Positions 25,939-39,996 of a stretch of 64,000 bases of DNA are shown here, piece by piece; position 1 is the stretch's first letter, and each line of letters begins with the position of its first letter. Location: positions 62,001 to 126,000 of the forward strand of contig JAKCOZ010000314.1 in the NCBI GenBank assembly GCA_022605955.1, read 5' to 3'. This stretch comes from Rallus limicola. Taxonomy: Eukaryota > Chordata > Aves > Gruiformes > Rallidae. Made by a program: the position numbers and the translations under genes. A model generated the notes under the pieces. That model did not search any database. It was not told the origin of the DNA and was given only the letters and a program-made list of their open reading frames with translations.

Positions 25939-28900
25939 GAAACCTCCTAACAGGACACACAAGCAGACCCTGTCACTTTGGCTCTCAGCCTTTTCCTTTG
26001 CCTGGAAAGAGGGAACATGCCTGGAAGCTCCTACGGTGCTTTTCTCGGCCCTAGCAGACTGCAGTTCAAAACATGCTAAACGTCCAGCAATAACTCCCAA
26101 AGTAAAGAAGCTAGGCATGAAAGGCATAGCTTGTCTGAAACCTCCTAACAGGACACACAAGCAGACCCTGTCACTTTGGCTCTCAGCCTTTTCCTTTGCC
26201 TGGAAAGAAGGAACATACCTGCTACCTCCTACGGTGCTTTTCTCGGCCCTAGCAGACTGCAGTTCAAAACATGCTAAACGTCCAGCAATAACTCCCAAAG
26301 TAAAGAAGCTAGGCATGAAAGGCATAGCTTGTCTGAAACCTTATAACAGGACACACAAGCAGACCCTGTCACTTTGGCTCTCAGCCTTTTCCTTTGCCTG
26401 TAAAGAGGGAACATGCCTGGAACCTCCTACGGTGCTTTTCTCGGCCCTAGCAGACTGCAGTTCAAAACATGCTAAACGTCCAGCAATAACTCCCAAAGTA
26501 AAGAAGCTAGGCATGAAAGGCATAGCTTGTCTGAAACCTCCTAACAGGACACACAAGCAGACCCTGTCACTTTGGCTCTCAGCCTTTTCCTTTGCCTGGA
26601 AAGAGGGAACATGCCTGGAAGCTCCTACGGTGCTTTTCTCGGCCCTAGCAGACTGCAGTTCAAAACATGCTAAACGTCCAGCAATAACTCCCAAAGTAAA
26701 GAAGCTAGGACTGAAAGGCATAGCTTGTCTGAAACCTCCTAACAGGACACACAAGCAGACCCTGTCACTTTGGCTCTCAGCCTTTTCCTTTGCCTGGAAA
26801 GAGGGAACATGCCTGGAACCTCCTACGGTGCTTTTCTCGGCCCTAGCAGACTGCAGTTCAAAACATGCTAAACGTCCAGCAATAACTCCCAAAGTAAAGA
26901 AGCTAGGCATGAAAGGCATAGCTTTTCTGAAACCTCCTAACAGGACACACAAGCAGACCCTGTCACTTTGGCTCTCAGCCTTTTCCTTTGCCTGGAAAGA
27001 GGGAACATGCCTGGAAGCTCCTACGGTGCTTTTCTCGGCCCTAGCAGACTGCAGTTCAAAACATGCTAAACGTCCAGCAATAACTCCCAAAGTAAAGAAG
27101 CTAGGCATGAAAGGCATAGCTTGTCTGAAACCTCCTAACAGGACACACAAGCAGACCCTGTCACTTTGGCTCTCAGCCTTTTCCTTTGCCTGGAAAGAGG
27201 GAACATGCCTGGAACCTCCTACGGTGCTTTTCTCGGCCCTAGCAGACTGCAGTTCAAAACATGCTAAACGTCCAGCAATAACTCCCAAAGTAAAGAAGCT
27301 AGGACTGAAAGGCATAGCTTGTCTGAAACCTCCTAACAGGACACACAAGCAGACCCTGTCACTTTGGCTCTCAGCCTTTTCCTTTGCCTGGAAAGAGGGA
27401 ACATGCCTGGAACCTCCTACGGTGCTTTTCTCGGCCCTAGCAGACTGCAGTTCAAAACATGCTAAACGTCCAGCAATAACTCCCAAAGTAAAGAAGCTAG
27501 GCATGAAAGGCATAGCTTGTCTGAAACCTCCTAACAGGACACACAAGCAGACCCTGTCACTTTGGCTCTCAGCCTTTTCCTTTGCCTGGAAAGAAGGAAC
27601 ATACCTGCTACCTCCTACGGTGCTTTTCTCGGCCCTAGCAGACTGCAGTTCAAAACATGCTAAACGTCCAGCAATAACTCCCAAAGTAAAGAAGCTAGGA
27701 CTGAAAGGCATAGCTTGTCTGAAACCTCCTAACAGGACACACAAGCAGACCCTGTCACTTTGGCTCTCAGCCTTTTCCTTTGCCTGGAAAGAAGGAACAT
27801 ACTTGCTACCTCCTACAGTGCTTTTCTCGGCCCTAGCAGACTGCAGTTCAAAACATGCTAAACGTCCAGCAATAACTCCCAAAGTAAAGAAGCTAGGCAT
27901 GAAAGGCATAGCTTGTCTGAAACCTCCTAACAGGACACACAAGCAGACCCTGTCACTTTGGCTCTCAGCCTTTTCCTTTGCCTGGAAAGAGGGAACATGC
28001 CTGGAACCTCCTACGGTGCTTTTCTCGGCCCTAGCAGACTGCAGTTCAAAACATGCTAAACGTCCAGCAATAACTCCCAAAGTAAAGAAGCTAGGACTGA
28101 AAGGCATAGCTTGTCTGAAACCTCCTAACAGGACACACAAGCAGACCCTGTCACTTTGGCTCTCAGCCTTTTCCTTTGCCTGGAAAGAAGGAACATACCT
28201 GCTACCTCCTACAGTGCTTTTCTCGGCCCTAGCAGACTGCAGTTCAAAACATGCTAAACGTCCAGCAATAACTCCCAAAGTAAAGAAGCTAGGACTGAAA
28301 GGCATAGCTTGTCTGAAACCTCCTAACAGGACACACAAGCAGACCCTGTCACTTTGGCTCTCAGCCTTTTCCTTTGCCTGGAAAGAGGGAACATGCCTGG
28401 AAGCTCCTACGGTGCTTTTCTCGGCCCTAGCAGACTGCAGTTCAAAACATGCTAAACGTCCAGCAATAACTCCCAAAGTAAAGAAGCTAGGCATGAAAGG
28501 CATAGCTTGTCTGAAACCTCCTAACAGGACACACAAGCAGACCCTGTCACTTTGGCTCTCAGCCTTTTCCTTTGCCTGGAAAGAAGGAACATACCTGCTA
28601 CCTCCTACAGTGCTTTTCTCGGCCCTAGCAGACTGCAGTTCAAAACATGCTAAACGTCCAGCAATAACTCCCAAAGTAAAGAAGCTAGGCATGAAAGGCA
28701 TAGCTTGTCTGAAACCTTATAACAGGACACACAAGCAGACCCTGTCACTTTGGCTCTCAGCCTTTTCCTTTGCCTGGAAAGAGGGAACATGCCTGGAACC
28801 TCCTACGGTGCTTTTCTCGGCCCTAGCAGACTGCAGTTCGAAACATGCTAAACGTCCAGCAATAACTCCCAAAGTAAAGAAGCTAGGCATGAAAGGCATA

Positions 28901-29502
28901 GCTTGTCTGAAACCTCCTAACAGGACACACAAGCAGACCCTGTCACTTTGGCTCTCAGCCTTTTCCTTTGCCTGGAAAGAGGGAACATGCCTGGAACCTC
29001 CTACGGTGCTTTTATCGGCCCTAGCAGACTGCAGTTCAAAACTTGCTAAACGTACAGCAATAACTCCCAAAGTAAAGAAGCTAGGACTGAAAGGCATAGC
29101 TTGTCTGAAACCTCCTAACAGGACACACAAGCAGACCCTGTCACTTTGGCTCTCAGCCTTTTCCTTTGTCTGGAAAGAAGGAACATACCTGCTACCTCCT
29201 ACGGTGCTTTTCTCGGCCCTAGCAGACTGCAGTTCAAAACATGCTAAACGTCCAGCAATAACTCCCAAAGTAAAGAAGCTAGGACTGAAAGGCATAGCTT
29301 GTCTGAAACCTCCTAACAGGACACACAAGCAGACCCTGTCACTTTGGCTCTCAGCCTTTTCCTTTGCCTGGAAAGAGGGAACATGCCTGGAAGCTCCTAC
29401 GGTGCTTTTCTCGGCCCTAGCACACTTCAGTTCAAAACATGCTAAACGTCCAGCAATAACTCCCAAAGTAAAGAAGCTAGGATTGAAAGGCATAGCTTGT
29501 CT
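25939..29502 (+). repeat. 18-mer HOR (3564 bp), copy 1
   Basis: m132-m149 are repeated at m150-m167. Shared rare markers are tgtaaag in m134/m152, gcttttctg in m137/m155, acttgctacc in m141/m159, ttcgaaac in m146/m164, ttttatcgg and cgtacagc in m147/m165, tgtctgg in m148/m166 and cacacttcag with gattg in m149/m167. The match runs from about 25920 to 29772. The only mismatch I noticed is 29393 (g) against 32957 (c). The near-identity implies a very recent duplication. Confidence 0.92.
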
Positions 29503-32500
29503 GAAACCTCCTAACAGGACACACAAGCAGACCCTGTCACTTTGGCTCTCAGCCTTTTCCTTTGCCTGGAAAGAGGGAACATGCCTGGAAGCTCCTACGG
29601 TGCTTTTCTCGGCCCTAGCAGACTGCAGTTCAAAACATGCTAAACGTCCAGCAATAACTCCCAAAGTAAAGAAGCTAGGCATGAAAGGCATAGCTTGTCT
29701 GAAACCTCCTAACAGGACACACAAGCAGACCCTGTCACTTTGGCTCTCAGCCTTTTCCTTTGCCTGGAAAGAAGGAACATACCTGCTACCTCCTACGGTG
29801 CTTTTCTCGGCCCTAGCAGACTGCAGTTCAAAACATGCTAAACGTCCAGCAATAACTCCCAAAGTAAAGAAGCTAGGCATGAAAGGCATAGCTTGTCTGA
29901 AACCTTATAACAGGACACACAAGCAGACCCTGTCACTTTGGCTCTCAGCCTTTTCCTTTGCCTGTAAAGAGGGAACATGCCTGGAACCTCCTACGGTGCT
30001 TTTCTCGGCCCTAGCAGACTGCAGTTCAAAACATGCTAAACGTCCAGCAATAACTCCCAAAGTAAAGAAGCTAGGCATGAAAGGCATAGCTTGTCTGAAA
30101 CCTCCTAACAGGACACACAAGCAGACCCTGTCACTTTGGCTCTCAGCCTTTTCCTTTGCCTGGAAAGAGGGAACATGCCTGGAAGCTCCTACGGTGCTTT
30201 TCTCGGCCCTAGCAGACTGCAGTTCAAAACATGCTAAACGTCCAGCAATAACTCCCAAAGTAAAGAAGCTAGGACTGAAAGGCATAGCTTGTCTGAAACC
30301 TCCTAACAGGACACACAAGCAGACCCTGTCACTTTGGCTCTCAGCCTTTTCCTTTGCCTGGAAAGAGGGAACATGCCTGGAACCTCCTACGGTGCTTTTC
30401 TCGGCCCTAGCAGACTGCAGTTCAAAACATGCTAAACGTCCAGCAATAACTCCCAAAGTAAAGAAGCTAGGCATGAAAGGCATAGCTTTTCTGAAACCTC
30501 CTAACAGGACACACAAGCAGACCCTGTCACTTTGGCTCTCAGCCTTTTCCTTTGCCTGGAAAGAGGGAACATGCCTGGAAGCTCCTACGGTGCTTTTCTC
30601 GGCCCTAGCAGACTGCAGTTCAAAACATGCTAAACGTCCAGCAATAACTCCCAAAGTAAAGAAGCTAGGCATGAAAGGCATAGCTTGTCTGAAACCTCCT
30701 AACAGGACACACAAGCAGACCCTGTCACTTTGGCTCTCAGCCTTTTCCTTTGCCTGGAAAGAGGGAACATGCCTGGAACCTCCTACGGTGCTTTTCTCGG
30801 CCCTAGCAGACTGCAGTTCAAAACATGCTAAACGTCCAGCAATAACTCCCAAAGTAAAGAAGCTAGGACTGAAAGGCATAGCTTGTCTGAAACCTCCTAA
30901 CAGGACACACAAGCAGACCCTGTCACTTTGGCTCTCAGCCTTTTCCTTTGCCTGGAAAGAGGGAACATGCCTGGAACCTCCTACGGTGCTTTTCTCGGCC
31001 CTAGCAGACTGCAGTTCAAAACATGCTAAACGTCCAGCAATAACTCCCAAAGTAAAGAAGCTAGGCATGAAAGGCATAGCTTGTCTGAAACCTCCTAACA
31101 GGACACACAAGCAGACCCTGTCACTTTGGCTCTCAGCCTTTTCCTTTGCCTGGAAAGAAGGAACATACCTGCTACCTCCTACGGTGCTTTTCTCGGCCCT
31201 AGCAGACTGCAGTTCAAAACATGCTAAACGTCCAGCAATAACTCCCAAAGTAAAGAAGCTAGGACTGAAAGGCATAGCTTGTCTGAAACCTCCTAACAGG
31301 ACACACAAGCAGACCCTGTCACTTTGGCTCTCAGCCTTTTCCTTTGCCTGGAAAGAAGGAACATACTTGCTACCTCCTACAGTGCTTTTCTCGGCCCTAG
31401 CAGACTGCAGTTCAAAACATGCTAAACGTCCAGCAATAACTCCCAAAGTAAAGAAGCTAGGCATGAAAGGCATAGCTTGTCTGAAACCTCCTAACAGGAC
31501 ACACAAGCAGACCCTGTCACTTTGGCTCTCAGCCTTTTCCTTTGCCTGGAAAGAGGGAACATGCCTGGAACCTCCTACGGTGCTTTTCTCGGCCCTAGCA
31601 GACTGCAGTTCAAAACATGCTAAACGTCCAGCAATAACTCCCAAAGTAAAGAAGCTAGGACTGAAAGGCATAGCTTGTCTGAAACCTCCTAACAGGACAC
31701 ACAAGCAGACCCTGTCACTTTGGCTCTCAGCCTTTTCCTTTGCCTGGAAAGAAGGAACATACCTGCTACCTCCTACAGTGCTTTTCTCGGCCCTAGCAGA
31801 CTGCAGTTCAAAACATGCTAAACGTCCAGCAATAACTCCCAAAGTAAAGAAGCTAGGACTGAAAGGCATAGCTTGTCTGAAACCTCCTAACAGGACACAC
31901 AAGCAGACCCTGTCACTTTGGCTCTCAGCCTTTTCCTTTGCCTGGAAAGAGGGAACATGCCTGGAAGCTCCTACGGTGCTTTTCTCGGCCCTAGCAGACT
32001 GCAGTTCAAAACATGCTAAACGTCCAGCAATAACTCCCAAAGTAAAGAAGCTAGGCATGAAAGGCATAGCTTGTCTGAAACCTCCTAACAGGACACACAA
32101 GCAGACCCTGTCACTTTGGCTCTCAGCCTTTTCCTTTGCCTGGAAAGAAGGAACATACCTGCTACCTCCTACAGTGCTTTTCTCGGCCCTAGCAGACTGC
32201 AGTTCAAAACATGCTAAACGTCCAGCAATAACTCCCAAAGTAAAGAAGCTAGGCATGAAAGGCATAGCTTGTCTGAAACCTTATAACAGGACACACAAGC
32301 AGACCCTGTCACTTTGGCTCTCAGCCTTTTCCTTTGCCTGGAAAGAGGGAACATGCCTGGAACCTCCTACGGTGCTTTTCTCGGCCCTAGCAGACTGCAG
32401 TTCGAAACATGCTAAACGTCCAGCAATAACTCCCAAAGTAAAGAAGCTAGGCATGAAAGGCATAGCTTGTCTGAAACCTCCTAACAGGACACACAAGCAG

Positions 32501-33066
32501 ACCCTGTCACTTTGGCTCTCAGCCTTTTCCTTTGCCTGGAAAGAGGGAACATGCCTGGAACCTCCTACGGTGCTTTTATCGGCCCTAGCAGACTGCAGTT
32601 CAAAACTTGCTAAACGTACAGCAATAACTCCCAAAGTAAAGAAGCTAGGACTGAAAGGCATAGCTTGTCTGAAACCTCCTAACAGGACACACAAGCAGAC
32701 CCTGTCACTTTGGCTCTCAGCCTTTTCCTTTGTCTGGAAAGAAGGAACATACCTGCTACCTCCTACGGTGCTTTTCTCGGCCCTAGCAGACTGCAGTTCA
32801 AAACATGCTAAACGTCCAGCAATAACTCCCAAAGTAAAGAAGCTAGGACTGAAAGGCATAGCTTGTCTGAAACCTCCTAACAGGACACACAAGCAGACCC
32901 TGTCACTTTGGCTCTCAGCCTTTTCCTTTGCCTGGAAAGAGGGAACATGCCTGGAACCTCCTACGGTGCTTTTCTCGGCCCTAGCACACTTCAGTTCAAA
33001 ACATGCTAAACGTCCAGCAATAACTCCCAAAGTAAAGAAGCTAGGATTGAAAGGCATAGCTTGTCT
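29503..33066 (+). repeat. 18-mer HOR (3564 bp), copy 2
   Basis: m150-m167 are the second copy of 25939-29502. The similarity continues into m168 and the start of m169 (to about 33336), as expected when a tandem duplication extends slightly beyond one unit. It stops where m169 is type C but m151 is type Y. Confidence 0.92.
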
Positions 33067-35046
33067 GAAACCTCCTAACAGGACACACAAGCAGACCCTG
33101 TCACTTTGGCTCTCAGCCTTTTCCTTTGCCTGGAAAGAGGGAACATGCCTGGAAGCTCCTACGGTGCTTTTCTCGGCCCTAGCAGACTGCAGTTCAAAAC
33201 ATGCTAAACGTCCAGCAATAACTCCCAAAGTAAAGAAGCTAGGCATGAAAGGCATAGCTTGTCTGAAACCTCCTAACAGGACACACAAGCAGACCCTGTC
33301 ACTTTGGCTCTCAGCCTTTTCCTTTGCCTGGAAAGAGGGAACATGCCTGGAACCTCCTACGGTGCTTTTCTCGGCCCTAGCAGACTGCAGTTCAAAACAT
33401 GCTAAACGTCCAGCAATAACTCCCAAAGTAAAGAAGCTAGGCATGAAAGGCATAGCTTGTCTGAAACCTCCTAACAGGACACACAAGCAGACCCTGTCAC
33501 TTTGGCTCTCAGCCTTTTCCTTTGCCTGGAAAGAGGGAACATGCCTGGAACCTCCTACGGTGCTTTTCTCGGCCCTAGCAGACTGCAGTTCAAAACATGC
33601 TAAACGTCCAGCAATAACTCCCAAAGTAAAGAAGCTAGGCATGAAAGGCATAGCTTGTCTGAAACCTCCTAACAGGACACACAAGCAGACCCTGTCACTT
33701 TGGCTCTCAGCCTTTTCCTTTGCCTGGAAAGAAGGAACATACCTGCTACCTCCTACAGTGCTTTTCTCGGCCCTAGCAGACTGCAGTTCAAAACATGCTA
33801 AACGTCCAGCAATAACTCCCAAAGTAAAGAAGCTAGGACTGAAAGGCATAGCTTGTCTGAAACCTCCTAACAGGACACACAAGCAGACCCTGTCACTTTG
33901 GCTCTCAGCCTTTTCCTTTGCCTGGAAAGAGGGAACATGCCTGGAACCTCCTACGGTGCTTTTCTCGGCCCTAGCAGACTGCAGTTCAAAACATGCTAAA
34001 CGTCCAGCAATAACTCCCAAAGTAAAGAAGCTAGGCCTGAAAGGCATAGCTTGTCTGAAACCTCCTAACAGGACACACAAGCAGACCCTGTCACTTTGGC
34101 TCTCAGCTTTTTCCTTTGCCTGGAAAGAAGGAACATACCTGCTACCTCCTACAGTGCTTTTCTCGGCCCTAGCAGACTGCAGTTCAAAACATGCTAAACG
34201 TCCAGCAATAACTCCCAAAGTAAAGAAGCTAGGACTGAAAGGCATAGCTTGTCTGAAACCTCCTAACAGGACACACAAGCAGACCCTGTCACTTTGGCTC
34301 TCAGCCTTTTCCTTTGCCTGGAAAGAGGGAACATGCCTGGAACCTCCTACGGTGCTTTTCTCGGCCCTAGCAGACTGCAGTTCAAAACATGCTAAACGTC
34401 CAGCAATAACTCCCAAAGTAAAGAAGCTAGGCATGAAAGGCATAGCTTGTCTGAAACCTCCTAACAGGACACACAAGCAGACCCTGTCACTTTGGCTCTC
34501 AGCCTTTTCCTTTGCCTGGAAAGAGGGAACATGCCTGGAACCTCCTACGGTGCTTTTCTCGGCCCTAGCAGACTGCAGTTCAAAACATGCTAAACGTCCA
34601 GCAATAACTCCCAAAGTAAAGAAGCTAGGACTGAAAGGCATAGCTTGTCTGAAACCTCCTAACAGGACACACAAGCTGACCCTGTCACTTTGGTTCTCAG
34701 CCTTTTCCTTTGCCTGGAAAGAGGGAACATGCCTGGAACCTCCTACGGTGCTTTTCTCGGCCCTAGCAGACTGCAGTTCAAAACTTGCTAAACGTCCAGC
34801 AATAACTCCCAAAGTAAAGAAGCTAGGACTGAAAGGCATAGCTTGTCTGAAACCTCCTAACAGGACACACAAGCAGACCCTGTCACTTTGGCTCTCAGCC
34901 TTTTCCTTTGCATGGAAAGAGGGAACATGCCTGGAACCTCCTACGGTGCTTTTCTCGGCCCTAGCAGACTGCAGTTCAAAACATGCTAAACGTCCAGCAA
35001 TAACTCCCAAAGTAAAGAAGCTAGGCATGAAAGGCATAGCTTGTCT
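33067..35046 (+). repeat. Monomers m168-m177, irregular
   Basis: The order is A, C, C, Y, C (gcctg junction), Y (private cagcttttt), C, C, ctg plus L (ggttctcag), cat. No HOR was recognised. The gcctg junction near 34036 is shared with m119 near 23541, the only other occurrence I saw. Confidence 0.8.
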
Positions 35047-38000
35047 GAAACCTCCTAACAGGAAACACAAGCAGACCCTGTCACTTTGGCTCTCAGCCTT
35101 TTCCTTTGCCTGGAAAGAGGGAACATGCCTGGAACCTCCTACGGTGCTTTTCTCGGCCCTAGCAGACTGCAGTTCAAAACATGCTAAACGTCCAGCAATA
35201 ACTCCCAAAGTAAAGAAGCTAGGCATGAAAGGCATAGCTTGTCTGAAACCTCCTAACAGGACACACAAGCAGACCCTGTCACTTTGGCTCTCAGCCTTTT
35301 CCTTTGCCTGGAAAGAAGGAACATACCTGCTACCTCCTACAGTGCTTTTCTCGGCCCTAGCAGACTGCAGTTCAAAACATGCTAAACGTCCAGCAATAAC
35401 TCCCAAAGTAAAGAAGCTAGGACTGAAAGGCATAGCTTGTCTGAAACCTCCTAACAGGACACACAAGCTGACCCTGTCACTTTGGCTCTCAGCCTTTTCC
35501 TTTGCCTGGAAAGAGGGAACATGCCTGGAACCTCCTACGGTGCTTTTCTCGGCCCTAGCAGACTGCAGTTCAAAACATGCTAAACGTCCAGCAATAACTC
35601 CCAAAGTAAAGAAGCTAGGCATGAAAGGCATAGCTTGTCTGAAACCTCCTAACAGGACACACAAGCAGACCCTGTCACTTTGGCTCTCAGCCTTTTCCTT
35701 TGCCTGGAAAGAGGGAACATGCCTGGAACCTCCTACGGTGCTTTTCTCGGCCCTAGCAGACGGCAGTTCAAAACATGCTAAACGTCCAGCAATAACTCCC
35801 AAAGTAAAGAAGCTAGGACTGAAAGGCATAGCTTGTCTGAAACCTCCTAACAGGACACACAAGCAGACCCTGTCACTTTGGCTCTCAGCCTTTTCCTTTG
35901 CCTGGAAAGAGGGAACATGCCTGGAACCTCCTACGGTGCTTTTCTCGGCCCTAGCAGACTGCAGTTCAAAACATGCTAAACGTCCAGCAATAACTCCCAA
36001 AGTAAAGAAGCTAGGCATGAAAGGCATAGCTTGTCTGAAACCTCCTAACAGGACACACAAGCAGACCCTGTCACTTTGGCTCTCAGCCTTTTCCTTTGCC
36101 TGGAAAGAGGGAACATGCCTGGAAGCTCCTACGGTGCTTTTCTCGGCCCTAGCAGACTGCAGTTCAAAACATGCTAAACGTCCAGCAATAACTCCCAAAG
36201 TAAAGAAGCTAGGCATGAAAGGCATAGCTTGTCTGAAACCTCCTAACAGGACACACAAGCAGACCCTGTCACTTTGGCTCTCAGCCTTTTCCTTTGCCTG
36301 GAAAGAGGGAACATGCCTGGAACCTCCTACGGTGCTTTTCTCGGCCCTAGCAGACTGCAGTTCAAAACATGCTAAACGTCCAGCAATAACTCCCAAAGTA
36401 AAGAAGCTAGGACTGAAAGGCATAGCTTGTCTGAAACCTCCTAACAGGACACACAAGCAGACCCTGTCACTTTGGCTCTCAGCCTTTTCCTTTGCCTGGA
36501 AAGAGGGAACATGCCTGGAACCTCCTACGGTGCTTTTCTCGGCCCTAGCAGACTGCAGTTCAAAACATGCTAAACGTCCAGCAATAACTCCCAAAGTAAA
36601 GAAGCTAGGACTGAAAGGCATAGCTTGTCTGAAACCTCCTAACAGGACACACAAGCAGACCCTGTCACTTTGGCTCTCAGCCTTTTCCTTTGCCTGGAAA
36701 GAGGGAACATGCCTGGAAGCTCCTACGGTGCTTTTCTCGGCCCTAGCAGACTGCAGTTCAAAACATGCTAAACGTCCAGCAATAACTCCCAAAGTAAAGA
36801 AGCTAGGCATGAAAGGCATAGCTTGTCTGAAACCTCCTAACAGGACACACAAGCAGACCCTGTCACTTTGGCTCTCAGCCTTTTCCTTTGCCTGGAAAGA
36901 AGGAACATACCTGCTACCTCCTACAGTGCTTTTCTCGGCCCTAGCAGACTGCAGTTCAAAACATGCTAAACGTCCAGCAATAACTCCCAAAGTAAAGAAG
37001 CTAGGACTGAAAGGCATAGCTTGTCTGAAACCTCCTAACAGGACACACAAGCAGACCCTGTCACTTTGGCTCTCAGCCTTTTCCTTTGCCTGGAAAGTGG
37101 GAACATGCCTAGAACCTCCTACGGTGCTTTTCTCGGCCCTAGCAGACTGCAGTTCAAAACATGCTAAACGTCCAGCAATAACTCCCAAAGTAAAGAAGCT
37201 AGGACTGAAAGGCATAGCTTGTCTGAAACCTCCTAACAGGACACACAAGCTGACCCTGTCACTTTGGCTCTCAGCCTTTTCCTTTGCCTGGAAAGAGGGA
37301 ACATGCCTGGAACCTCCTACGGTGCTTTTCTCGGCCCTAGCAGACTGCAGTTCAAAACTTGCTAAACGTCCAGCAATAACTCCCAAAGTAAAGAAGCTAG
37401 GACTGAAAGGCATAGCTTGTCTGAAACCTCCTAACAGGACACACAAGCAGACCCTGTCACTTTGGCTCTCAGCCTTTTCCTTTGCCTGGAAAGAAGGAAC
37501 ATACCTGCTACCTCCTACAGTGCTTTTCTCGGCCCTAGCAGACTGCAGTTCAAAACATGCTAAACGTCCAGCAATAACTCCCAAAGTAAAGAAGCTAGGA
37601 CTGAAAGGCATAGCTTGTCTGAAACCTCCTAACAGGACACACAAGCAGACCCTGTCACTTTGGCTCTCAGCCTTTTCCTTTGCCTGGAAAGAGGGAACAT
37701 GCCTGGAACCTCCTACGGTGCTTTTCTCGGCCCTAGCAGACTGCAGTTCAAAACATGCTAAACGTCCAGCAATAACTCCCAAAGTAAAGAAGCTAGGCAT
37801 GAAAGGCATAGCTTGTCTGAAACCTCCTAACAGGACACACAAGCAGACCCTGTCACTTTGGCTCTCAGCCTTTTCCTTTGCCTGGAAAGAAGGAACATAC
37901 CTGCTACCTCCTACAGTGCTTTTCTCGGCCCTAGCAGACTGCAGTTCAAAACATGCTAAACGTCCAGCAATAACTCCCAAAGTAAAGAAGCTAGGACTGA

Positions 38001-39996
38001 AAGGCATAGCTTGTCTGAAACCTCCTAACAGGACACACAAGCAGACCCTGTCACTTTGGCTCTCAGCCTTTTCCTTTGCCTGGAAAGAGGGAACATGCCT
38101 GGAACCTCCTACGGTGCTTTTCTCGGCCCTAGCAGACTGCAGTTCAAAACATGCTAAACGTCCAGCAATAACTCCCAAAGTAAAGAAGCTAGGCATGAAA
38201 GGCATAGCTTGTCTGAAACCTCCTAACAGGACACACAAGCAGACCCTGTCACTTTGGCTCTCAGCCTTTTCCTTTGCCTGGAAAGAGGGAACATGCCTGG
38301 AACCTCCTACGGTGCTTTTCTCGGCCCTAGCAGACGGCAGTTCAAAACATGCTAAACGTCCAGCAATAACTCCCAAAGTAAAGAAGCTAGGACTGAAAGG
38401 CATAGCTTGTCTGAAACCTCCTAACAGGACACACAAGCAGACCCTGTCACTTTGGCTCTCAGCCTTTTCCTTTGCCTGGAAAGAGGGAACATGCCTGGAA
38501 CCTCCTACGGTGCTTTTCTCGGCCCTAGCAGACTGCAGTTCAAAACATGCTAAACGTCCAGCAATAACTCCCAAAGTAAAGAAGCTAGGCATGAAAGGCA
38601 TAGCTTGTCTGAAACCTCCTAACAGGACACACAAGCAGACCCTGTCACTTTGGCTCTCAGCCTTTTCCTTTGCCTGGAAAGAGGGAACATGCCTGGAAGC
38701 TCCTACGGTGCTTTTCTCGGCCCTAGCAGACTGCAGTTCAAAACATGCTAAACGTCCAGCAATAACTCCCAAAGTAAAGAAGCTAGGCATGAAAGGCATA
38801 GCTTGTCTGAAACCTCCTAACAGGACACACAAGCAGACCCTGTCACTTTGGCTCTCAGCCTTTTCCTTTGCCTGGAAAGAGGGAACATGCCTGGAACCTC
38901 CTACGGTGCTTTTCTCGGCCCTAGCAGACTGCAGTTCAAAACATGCTAAACGTCCAGCAATAACTCCCAAAGTAAAGAAGCTAGGACTGAAAGGCATAGC
39001 TTGTCTGAAACCTCCTAACAGGACACACAAGCAGACCCTGTCACTTTGGCTCTCAGCCTTTTCCTTTGCATGGAAAGAGGGAACATGCCTGGAACCTCCT
39101 AAGGTGCTTTTCTCGGCCCTAGCAGACTGCAGTTCAAAACATGCTAAACGTCCAGCAATAACTCCCAAAGTAAAGAAGCTAGGACTGAAAGGCATAGCTT
39201 GTCTGAAACCTCCTAACAGGACACACAAGCAGACCCTGTCACTTTGGCTCTCAGCCTTTTCCTTTGCCTGGAAAGAGGGAACATGCCTGGAAGCTCCTAC
39301 GGTGCTTTTCTCGGCCCTAGCAGACTGCAGTTCAAAACATGCTAAACGTCCAGCAATAACTCCCAAAGTAAAGAAGCTAGGCATGAACGGCATAGCTTGT
39401 CTGAAACCTCCTAACAGGACACACAAGCAGACCCTGTCACTTTGGCTCTCAGCCTTTTCCTTTGCCTGGAAAGAAGGAACATACCTGCTACCTCCTACAG
39501 TGCTTTTCTCGGCCCTAGCAGACTGCAGTTCAAAACATGCTAAACGTCCAGCAATAACTCCCAAAGTAAAGAAGCTAGGACTGAAAGGCATAGCTTGTCT
39601 GAAACCTCCTAACAGGACACACAAGCAGACCCTGTCACTTTGGCTCTCAGCCTTTTCCTTTGCCTGGAAAGTGGGAACATGCCTAGAACCTCCTACGGTG
39701 CTTTTCTCGGCCCTAGCAGACTGCAGTTCAAAACATGCTAAACGTCCAGCAATAACTCCCAAAGTAAAGAAGCTAGGACTGAAAGGCATAGCTTGTCTGA
39801 AACCTCCTAACAGGACACACAAGCTGACCCTGTCACTTTGGCTCTCAGCCTTTTCCTTTGCCTGGAAAGAGGGAACATGCCTGGAAGCTCCTACGGTGCT
39901 TTTCTCGGCCCTAGCAGACTGCAGTTCAAAACTTGCTAAACGTCCAGCAATAACTCCCAAAGTAAAGAAGCTAGGACTGAAAGGCATAGCTTGTCT
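35047..39996 (+). repeat. 13-mer HOR (2574 bp), about 1.9 copies
   Basis: m178-m190 (35047-37620) and m191-m202 (37621-39996) align at 13-monomer spacing. Shared order: C; Y; C-gcatg; C with gacggcag (35762 and 38336); C; A; C; C; A; Y; V; ctg plus L. Differences include ctg in m180 but not m193, cat and cctaaggtg in m198 but not m185, gaacgg in m199 but not m186, and A in m202 against C in m189. More divergence than in the 18-mer suggests an older duplication or later conversion. Confidence 0.8.

Larger units (their letters stand above)
9766..26325 (-). other. 16.6-kb reverse-strand open frame, judged non-coding
   Basis: The reverse strand also lacks stops in one frame of the consensus, giving 5519 codons here. 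Reverse-strand frames are closed mainly by the ttat variant (monomer positions 7-9), which reads as TAA on this strand, and here by the substitution at 9768. Both strands of one repeat cannot plausibly both encode proteins of this size. The frame is best explained by the absence of stop triplets in a short consensus whose length is a multiple of 3. Confidence 0.9.

Noticed and set aside
28837..28856. CENP-B box candidate around ttcgaaac in m146 (also in m164 and m226)
   Set aside because: TTCG and the following A and C fit, but the required CGGG is not present (reads CTAA). The consensus monomer lacks even TTCG.
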